DNA of 64,000 bases, from the NCBI GenBank assembly GCA_910578275.1, contig CAJTPR010000006.1, forward strand, positions 70,542 through 134,541, in the 5' to 3' direction. This document shows positions 58,840-64,000 of the stretch, one piece after another; position 1 is the stretch's first letter, and each line of letters begins with the position of its first letter. The DNA comes from an uncultured Bacteroidales bacterium. GTDB lineage: Bacteria > Bacteroidota > Bacteroidia > Bacteroidales > P3. The position numbers were made by a program, and so were the translations under genes. Under the pieces are notes generated by a model, which made no database searches, had not been told where the DNA came from, and saw nothing but the letters and a program-made list of their open reading frames with translations.

Positions 58840-59961
58840 TCAGCAGGCGTCGGGACGTATGGATTTTTCGTAAAATCCGGGCAACAGACGTTCGAATTTG
58901 GCTACTGTCGCTTCAAGGCTTTCGTGGCAGAGTCCTCCGGCAGCGTTCTTGTGCCCTCCGCCGTTGAAATGTTCCTTGGCGAAGACGTTCACGTCGATGT
59001 TTCCTTGTGAACGGAACGAAATGCGGACACGGTCTTCCCTTTGCGTGAAAAAGGCGGCGAAACGGATGCCCGCGATGCCCAGCCCGTAATTGACGATGCC
59101 TTCCGTGTCGCCCGAACGATAGTGGTATCTGGTCATTTCCTCTTCGCTGAGGAACATGTAGGCGGTCTGGTATTCGGGCTTGACGATGAGGCGTTCGCCC
59201 AAGCAGCGTCCCAGAAGCCGCATCCGGCTTTCCGAAAAGTTGTCGAAGATGTTCTGGTGGACTTTCACCGTATCCAGTCCGCGGTCCACCAGGTCGGCGA
59301 TCGTGGCGAAAAGTTCCTTGTGCGCGCAAGAGTAACTGAAAGACCCGGTGTCGGTACTGATGCCCGCATACAGGCAGGCACCCACATTGGCGTCGATCAG
59401 CGAAGGATCCAGTTCATTGTAGATGACCCGGTACAGTACCTCGCAAGTCGAAGATATCTGCGTGTTGGAAAAAGCCAGGACGAAACTTTCGAGGTCGGGT
59501 TCCAGATGATGGTCGATCATCACGCGCGCCACGTCTTTCTTTTCCAACAACGGAGCCATGGCCTCGGCGCGGCTGAGGCGGTTGAAGTCCATCACGAAAA
59601 GCAAGTCGCAACGTTCGATGATTTCCGTTACTTCCCGGGGGTGTTCCTGGTAATTCCTCGAGATGTTCCCCGCGTCGATCCAGAGCAGGTTCTGCGCGCA
59701 GCGGTTGGGAAATACCACGCGGCTTTCCTTGCCCATGTTCTTCAGGTACAGGTGCAGGCCGATCGTAGACCCTACCGCGTCTCCGTCGGGATTGTTGTGG
59801 CCGACGATGACGATGTTTTTCGCTTTTTCCAGATACGTCTTGAGCGGATGGATTTCCTGACCGCTTTTGGCAAGCACCTTGTAAGGTTCCGCGTCTTTCT
59901 TGCGTACGGGCAACGTCAAGTAAGGCATATGCTCTTGCGGCATTAAGATGTTCTGTTCCAT
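58840..59961 (-). CDS. DHH-family oligoribonuclease / pAp phosphatase (NrnA-like)
   Basis: A 373-residue enzyme that degrades short RNA oligomers and pAp. The N-terminal DHH domain has VGHNNPDGDAVGST, LFVMDFNRLSR and the name-giving DHH in VMIDHHLEPD; the C-terminal DHHA1 domain has FNGGGHKNAAGG. All metal-binding Asp and His residues appear present. It is followed with no gap by the GldI-like gene. Confidence 0.92.
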   Translation of the reverse strand: MEQNILMPQEHMPYLTLPVRKKDAEPYKVLAKSGQEIHPLKTYLEKAKNIVIVGHNNPDGDAVGSTIGLHLYLKNMGKESRVVFPNRCAQNLLWIDAGNISRNYQEHPREVTEIIERCDLLFVMDFNRLSRAEAMAPLLEKKDVARVMIDHHLEPDLESFVLAFSNTQISSTCEVLYRVIYNELDPSLIDANVGACLYAGISTDTGSFSYSCAHKELFATIADLVDRGLDTVKVHQNIFDNFSESRMRLLGRCLGERLIVKPEYQTAYMFLSEEEMTRYHYRSGDTEGIVNYGLGIAGIRFAAFFTQREDRVRISFRSQGNIDVNVFAKEHFNGGGHKNAAGGLCHESLEATVAKFERLLPGFYEKSIRPDAC

Positions 59962-59970
59962 GTCATGTGT

Positions 59971-60888
59971 TTAAAAGTCGGCACCCTCGCCCTCGAAAGG
60001 CGGTGGGGTGGAGAATGGGAAACTGTTCGGCGAGGAACCCAGGCAGTCATGCAGTTTCTTGACCGCCTGCTTGCGTAACGCATCGGTTTCGCGTACCGAA
60101 ACGATATAGTGGAGCAACTTGGCAAGATCCTGCAAGGCTTGTACCACGTTGCAGATGCCTATGTGCTTTTGCTGGCTGAAGACAGGTTCCACCTCCATAC
60201 GGTTGATCAATGAGCCGTGGTGGGTGATGTCTATGCAAAAGCGTATGTCTTCCTTGGCAACCGAGTCGATGTCTGTCGTACATGCCAGCAGGTTCACCAC
60301 CGGCAGGTTCAACAAGAAGACGGGCAATCCGTTCCTTTTTGCCAGATATTGGTATGCGAGTGCCAGGCTCCGGTCGTTTCCCCTGCGCAGGTCAAGCAGG
60401 TTGGGCAGGAAAAAGTCGGCGAAGTCATAGTCCGAAACGATTTTCGTGCCCAACCTGAATCCGCATTGGTTGAAGAAGAAATTGTTGAACAAGGCCAATT
60501 TGCGCGAAAGGGAAGTGTCGTCGGCCAGCAGCAGCCAGCAGTCGCCGTGCAGCCGATTGAATTCGTCGCGCACCTTTTCCCACGACAAGCCGGGATAAAA
60601 GGCGGACGAGAAAAGGTAGAAGCCCTTGAGCAAGTCCGGCTCGCTTTCCTCTTTCCAAGCCGTGAGTTTCTTGCAGGCCATATCCACCTGCAATTCGCCC
60701 ATGAGGGTTCCGATACGGTCCTGTCTGGCCGGATCGTCGGCTTGCATGCGTGCCTTTTCCAGGTAAGGCAATACTTCCTCTCCGATGGAAAACAGCGCCT
60801 CTTTCAGCGTCTGGCGGATTTCTTCGTCGGTTTCGTCCAGCATGCCTGCCAAGGCTTCCAAATCGGCTTGTCCGGGTCGGGCGTTCAT
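59971..60888 (-). CDS. SirB1/Transglut_core2-like protein
   Basis: A 305-residue cytoplasmic protein resembling SirB1-type transglutaminase-like proteins: FNNFFFNQCGFRLGTKIVSD, then FFLPNLLDLRRGNDRSLALA-YQYLAKRNGLPVFLLNLP, the core block where a short cofactor-like His/Asp pattern is expected. The N-terminus has two acidic helices. The usual catalytic Cys of transglutaminases is not evident. The function is unknown. It starts 5 bp after the nucleoside phosphorylase stop; the start at MNARPGQ was chosen because longer starts overlap that gene. Confidence 0.65.
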   Translation of the reverse strand: MNARPGQADLEALAGMLDETDEEIRQTLKEALFSIGEEVLPYLEKARMQADDPARQDRIGTLMGELQVDMACKKLTAWKEESEPDLLKGFYLFSSAFYPGLSWEKVRDEFNRLHGDCWLLLADDTSLSRKLALFNNFFFNQCGFRLGTKIVSDYDFADFFLPNLLDLRRGNDRSLALAYQYLAKRNGLPVFLLNLPVVNLLACTTDIDSVAKEDIRFCIDITHHGSLINRMEVEPVFSQQKHIGICNVVQALQDLAKLLHYIVSVRETDALRKQAVKKLHDCLGSSPNSFPFSTPPPFEGEGADF

Positions 60889-60893
60889 TTGGA

Positions 60894-61790
60894 TCAGGCG
60901 GTAAGGCGGTTTACGACCGTTTCGACCAGTCTTTCCATGTGCGGATGGTAGTCCTCGCTGAATTTCCTGGTGCAGCGGTTGGCCACCAGCACGCATACGG
61001 TCAGGCAGCGATGCCCCAAGGCCCGGCCGAGACCGTAGAGCGCCGAGGTTTCCATTTCCATGTTGGTCACCTTGTTCCCTTTGAACGCGAACGACTGCAA
61101 CAGGTCGTTTTGCTGCGGATAGGCGAGAGGCAGCCTCAATTCGCGGCCTTGTGGGGCGAAAAAGCCGGGCGCGGTGGCCGTGATGCCTTTCTGCATGTCG
61201 AAGGCCACCTTGTTGAGCAACGTGGCCGAGCAGCGTACCACATAAGGCTTGGCGAAGCCCATGGGAAGTTTCAGATGGGCGTCGAGGGCACGTTCCATGT
61301 CGTGTTCGAACATCTGGTCGGGTACCGAGTAATAGTTCAGCAGACCGTCCAGGCCGAGTCCGTATTCGCTCGCGCAGAAAGTGTCCACTTCGTAATCAGG
61401 CTGGAAACTTCCGCTCGTGCCCACACGGATGATGTTCAGCGACTGCCGTTCGGCCTTGGGCGTGCGGGTTTTCAGGTCCACGTTCGCCAAGGCGTCGAGT
61501 TCGTTGAGCACGATGTCGATATTGTCCGTTCCCATGCCGGACGACATGGCGGTGATCCTTTTCCCGTTCAACATGCCCGTATGGGTCACCAGTTCGCGGT
61601 TTTGTACCTTGTGCTCGATGCTGTCGAAGAATCCGGAAACGAGCGGGACCCTGCCGGGGTCGCCCACCAGGATGATGTTCGGCGCCAGTTGTTCGGGCTG
61701 GAGGTGCAGGTGATAAATGCTGCCGTCGTTGTTCAACGGCATTTCGGAAGCGGGTATCGTTTTCATAGTATCGAGGTTTTGGTGTTTCAT
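60894..61790 (-). CDS. Nucleoside phosphorylase, uridine-phosphorylase-like
   Basis: A 298-residue PNP_UDP_1 family protein that would cleave a nucleoside with phosphate. Recognised blocks are NIILVGDPGRVPLVSGFFDS, ITAMSSGMGTDNIDIVLNEL, IIRVGTSGSFQPDYEVDTFC and the substrate helix KVTNMEMETSALYGLGRALG (NMEMET). The Glu and Arg residues for ribose and phosphate are present. Uridine is the most likely substrate. An in-frame ATG at 61766 is an alternative start. Confidence 0.85.
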   Translation of the reverse strand: MKHQNLDTMKTIPASEMPLNNDGSIYHLHLQPEQLAPNIILVGDPGRVPLVSGFFDSIEHKVQNRELVTHTGMLNGKRITAMSSGMGTDNIDIVLNELDALANVDLKTRTPKAERQSLNIIRVGTSGSFQPDYEVDTFCASEYGLGLDGLLNYYSVPDQMFEHDMERALDAHLKLPMGFAKPYVVRCSATLLNKVAFDMQKGITATAPGFFAPQGRELRLPLAYPQQNDLLQSFAFKGNKVTNMEMETSALYGLGRALGHRCLTVCVLVANRCTRKFSEDYHPHMERLVETVVNRLTA

Positions 61791-61805
61791 CGTAAGGGAA
61801 TCCGG

Positions 61806-63401
61806 TTATTCGGATTTTGCGGTGCGGCGGGCCAGGAAGTCGATCCAGGCTTGCGCCTTTTCGCCTTTCAATACCCTGGGAAATTTGTTTTGCGCGCCTT
61901 CCTTGCCGCTTTGGCGCATGTAGTCGTAGAATACTTGCAGCGGCAGCACTTCCACTTCCACTTCCCGTATGGCGTCGAGACGTTCCACCCGGTAGTCGTC
62001 GTTGAGCACTTTCAAGTAGCCGTCTATCTTCTCGGCGGCTTCCTTGCCGTCCAGCGCCTGGTCGCAGCCTATGAACCATTTGTGCCCGAACATTCCGTTG
62101 CTCTTGATTCCGATTACGGTATATTCCAGGATTCCCACGTTCTTTTCCTCGCCCAGCATCTTCACGGCCTGGTTCATGTTGTCCACCGAAAGATGTTCTC
62201 CGCACAAGCTCAAGAAAGACTTGGTACGTCCCGTGATCACGATTTCGTTGTGGGTCTTGTCCGTAAAACGGATCGTGTCGCCGATCATGTACCGCCATGC
62301 TCCCGAACAAGTGGAAATCAGCACGGCATACTCCTTGCCTTCTTCCACTTGGTCGATATACAGGGTCTGCGGTTTTTCGGTCACTTGGCCGTTTTCATCG
62401 AAGTTGTGTTCGTTGAAAGGAATGAATTCGAAGAACAGGCCGTTGTCCAATACCAGTTGCATGGCATTCGTGCCGGGACGGTTCTGGAAAGCGAGGAATC
62501 CTTCCGATGCCAGGTATGTTTCCAGATAGGTGAGAGGGTGTGCGAGCAATTTCTCGAAACTGCTCCTGTAGGGTTCGAAAGAAACCCCGCCGTGCACGTA
62601 GATTTCCAGGTTCGGCCAAATGTCGTGGATGGTCTTGAGGTGATAGCGTTCGATGATTTTCTGGAACAGGATCTGGAACCATGCGGGCACGCCCACGATG
62701 GCAGCGATGTCCCATTCGGGCGCCTTGCGCACGATTTCTTCTATCTTGGTAGGCCAGTCGCGTTCGCGGGAAATGCGTTTGCCCGGCTTGTAGAAATGTT
62801 CGAACCAGAAAGGAAGGTTTCCTGTTGTGATGCCCGACAAGTCGCCGGCGTGATAGGTTCCATTGTATTGCAGGTGCGTGCTGCCACCCAGCATCAATGC
62901 GCTCTTTTCGAACAATTCGTTCGGAAAGTCGTATTGGGCCAAGGCGAACAGTTGCCTGATGCTGGTCTTGCGGATGGCCCTTACCATGTCTCCCGTTACG
63001 GGAATATACTTGCTGCTGGCTCCCGATGTGCCCGAACTGAGCGCGAAGTGCGTGTTCTTGCCCGGCCAGGAAACGAAAGTCTCGCCGTTGAGGCTGCGGT
63101 ACCACCAGTCGCGGAACATCCGGTCGTAGTCGTAAACGGGCACCCGTTTGGAGAATTCCTCGCGCAAACGCGGACTGTTCAATATTTTCTTGAACTTGAA
63201 TTCCCGACCGAACGAGGTATCGGAAGCTTTCGTGAGCAGGCGCTTGAGAACCCGGTTCTGGACCTTGACGGGATCTTTCACGTGGAAGAAGCCTACCAAC
63301 GGAACCTTGTTGGCCCTGAATTCCAAAGCCGCTTTGATGATGGAACCGAATACGGGGATTTTTTTCCGCGTGCCCGGCACGTTTGTCTTTTTATCAGGCA
63401 T
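61806..63401 (-). CDS. GH3 auxin-responsive-promoter-family (acyl-adenylate) protein
   Basis: A 531-residue adenylate-forming enzyme. GH3 enzymes activate a carboxylic acid with ATP and link it to an amino acid. Motifs are FALSSGTSGASSKYIPVTGD (ATP loop), ETYLASEGFLAFQ, YRLGDTIRFT-like MIGDTIRFTDKTHNEIVITG and a C-terminal lobe beginning NKFPRVLKGEKAQAWI. The substrate in bacteria is unknown. The start at 63401 (MPDKKTNV) is fixed by the promoter at 63422-63453. Confidence 0.85.
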   Translation of the reverse strand: MPDKKTNVPGTRKKIPVFGSIIKAALEFRANKVPLVGFFHVKDPVKVQNRVLKRLLTKASDTSFGREFKFKKILNSPRLREEFSKRVPVYDYDRMFRDWWYRSLNGETFVSWPGKNTHFALSSGTSGASSKYIPVTGDMVRAIRKTSIRQLFALAQYDFPNELFEKSALMLGGSTHLQYNGTYHAGDLSGITTGNLPFWFEHFYKPGKRISRERDWPTKIEEIVRKAPEWDIAAIVGVPAWFQILFQKIIERYHLKTIHDIWPNLEIYVHGGVSFEPYRSSFEKLLAHPLTYLETYLASEGFLAFQNRPGTNAMQLVLDNGLFFEFIPFNEHNFDENGQVTEKPQTLYIDQVEEGKEYAVLISTCSGAWRYMIGDTIRFTDKTHNEIVITGRTKSFLSLCGEHLSVDNMNQAVKMLGEEKNVGILEYTVIGIKSNGMFGHKWFIGCDQALDGKEAAEKIDGYLKVLNDDYRVERLDAIREVEVEVLPLQVFYDYMRQSGKEGAQNKFPRVLKGEKAQAWIDFLARRTAKSE

Positions 63402-63421
63402 ACTTTCGTAATAACAAGTAT

Positions 63422-63453
63422 CAAAGATACGCAAAAACAGCCCTTTTTACAAA
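63422..63453 (-). promoter_or_regulatory. GH3 gene promoter (TTTG-N20-TATCTTTG)
   Basis: On the minus strand TTTG (63450-63453), a 20-bp spacer and TATCTTTG (63422-63429). The TTTG lies inside the last codons of the upstream T9SS protein gene. The leader is about 15 nt. Confidence 0.8.
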
Positions 63454-64000
63454 ATCGCGACCCGCTTCACGCTCGTTCCGTCCTTGCCCGTGGTACGAAC
63501 GACGTACATGCCGCCGGCCGGCAGGTCGACCGGATGCTTGCCCGCCGCAAGACGGGTGTCCAGGACATGCAGCCCTGAAAGCGAAAACACTTCCAGCCGG
63601 ACATCCTCGGGGACTTCCACGTAAAACGTGCCCTTTGCCGGATTGGGGTAGATTTTTGGGGTTCCGGTTATTCCGATTGCATTTGAAACAGGGTCGTCCG
63701 GGTTGCCGGGAACGTCGGGGTCGTCCGGATTGCCGGGAACATCAGGGTCGTCCGGATTGCCGGGAACGTCGGGGTCGTCCGGATTGCCGGGAACATCGGG
63801 GTCGTCCGGGTTGCCGGGAACATCGGGGTCGTCCGGATTGCCGGGAACATCAGGGTCGTCCGGGTTGCCGGGAACATCGGGGTCGTCCGGGTTGCCGGGA
63901 ACATCGGGGTCGTCCGGATTGCCGGGAACATCAGGGTCGTCCGGGTTGCCGGGAACATCGGGGTCGTCCGGGTTGCCGGGAACATCGGGGTCGTCCGGAT
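63447..64000 (-). CDS. T9SS-secreted protein with PDVPGNPDD repeats (5' part outside window)
   Basis: Partial: the reading frame enters from the right edge and ends at the TAA at 63447-63449. The visible 183 codons are a 9-residue repeat, P-D-V-P-G-N-P-D-D, in at least 11 perfect copies, then a type-A T9SS sorting domain: IYPNPAKGTFYVEVPEDVRL, EVFSLSGLHVLDTRLAAG and VVRTTGKDGTSVKRVAIL. The repeat is acidic and Pro/Gly-rich and so probably an extended surface linker or stalk. The catalytic or binding part is beyond the edge. Confidence 0.85.
   Translation of the reverse strand, partial: PDDPDVPGNPDDPDVPGNPDDPDVPGNPDDPDVPGNPDDPDVPGNPDDPDVPGNPDDPDVPGNPDDPDVPGNPDDPDVPGNPDDPDVPGNPDDPDVPGNPDDPVSNAIGITGTPKIYPNPAKGTFYVEVPEDVRLEVFSLSGLHVLDTRLAAGKHPVDLPAGGMYVVRTTGKDGTSVKRVAIL
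63691..64000. repeat. 27-bp tandem repeat (minisatellite) encoding PDVPGNPDD
   Basis: Eleven complete 27-bp units begin at 63691 and recur at every 27 bp to 63987, followed by 13 bp of a twelfth at the edge. Three positions vary (12, 24 and 27 in plus-strand unit order), each the third base of a codon, so the amino acids never change. From unit 6 on the variants repeat with an 81-bp period (a, g, g at position 12). Confidence 0.95.

Noticed and set aside
60750..63578. A 942-codon open frame on the plus strand
   Set aside because: It covers the antisense of three clear genes (SirB1-like, nucleoside phosphorylase, GH3), is rich in His, Phe and Val as shadow frames are here, and matches nothing.
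63691..64000. Tandem repeats as a CRISPR array
   Set aside because: The units abut with no spacers, keep a reading frame and encode an invariant peptide, so this is a coding minisatellite.

Overview
The window looks like a chromosomal segment of a fermentative, obligately anaerobic member of the Bacteroidales (phylum Bacteroidota) with fairly GC-rich DNA. Several things point this way: promoters with the Bacteroidota -7 box (TAnnTTTG and close variants) and, where visible, a TTG/TTTG box 20 bp upstream; type IX secretion (PorD homologue and three proteins ending in type-A C-terminal sorting domains); the Bacteroidota gene order bamD-rpoZ-coaBC-porD-recN; a Bacteroidota-style AtpD insertion; and a DUF2764-containing V/A-type ATPase operon. 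I could not assign a genus. No rRNA, insertion sequence, prophage or CRISPR array was found; there is one tRNA (Ala, CGC).

Layout. 1-2.0 kb (minus): the start of an F-type ATP synthase operon (small lipoprotein, atpD, atpC) that runs off the left edge. 2.0-4.8 kb: a palindrome-rich regulatory region, a group-B-like [FeFe] hydrogenase and xerD. 5.0-10.5 kb: a methyltransferase, pyruvate phosphate dikinase and purH. 10.7-13.7 kb (minus): a YiiX-like lipoprotein, an rRNA/tRNA methyltransferase, rpsF-rpsR-rplI and tRNA-Ala. 13.8-23.1 kb (plus): a UbiA prenyltransferase with a radical SAM protein, then bamD, rpoZ, coaBC, porD, recN, a TPR protein and aroE. 23.1-27.8 kb: a nuclease-like protein, a LuxC-type acyl-CoA reductase, and membrane or secreted proteins. 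27.9-32.0 kb (minus): two tandem 649-residue surface proteins with a thioredoxin-like CxxC and T9SS tails. 32.1-33.7 kb: phosphate butyryltransferase and marC.

33.8-41.3 kb (plus) is a seven-gene V/A-type ATPase operon (E, DUF2764, A, B, D, I, K) whose K subunit carries all five residues of the Enterococcus hirae Na+ site. 41.4-44.8 kb (minus) holds two Stealth-type sugar phosphotransferases, an LpxD-like acyltransferase and efp. 45.0-49.7 kb holds dnaX and an M16 protease. 49.9-54.9 kb is a five-gene heterodisulfide-reductase-like operon (HdrC, HdrB, HdrA, a second HdrC, and a membrane HdrE/D-like fusion). 55.0-63.4 kb (minus) is a run of radical SAM, porin, two FKBP lipoproteins, DHH phosphoesterase, SirB1-like, nucleoside phosphorylase and GH3 genes. 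The right edge is the 3' part of a T9SS protein with a 27-bp minisatellite.

Taken together, energy metabolism dominates: H2 production, PPDK, an acyl phosphate route, two rotary ATPases and an Hdr-type thiol/disulfide or electron-bifurcation module. The Hdr operon, and the way it might connect to the hydrogenase and the Na+-type ATPase, is the best candidate for under-described biology. The tandem T9SS thioredoxin-like surface proteins come second.
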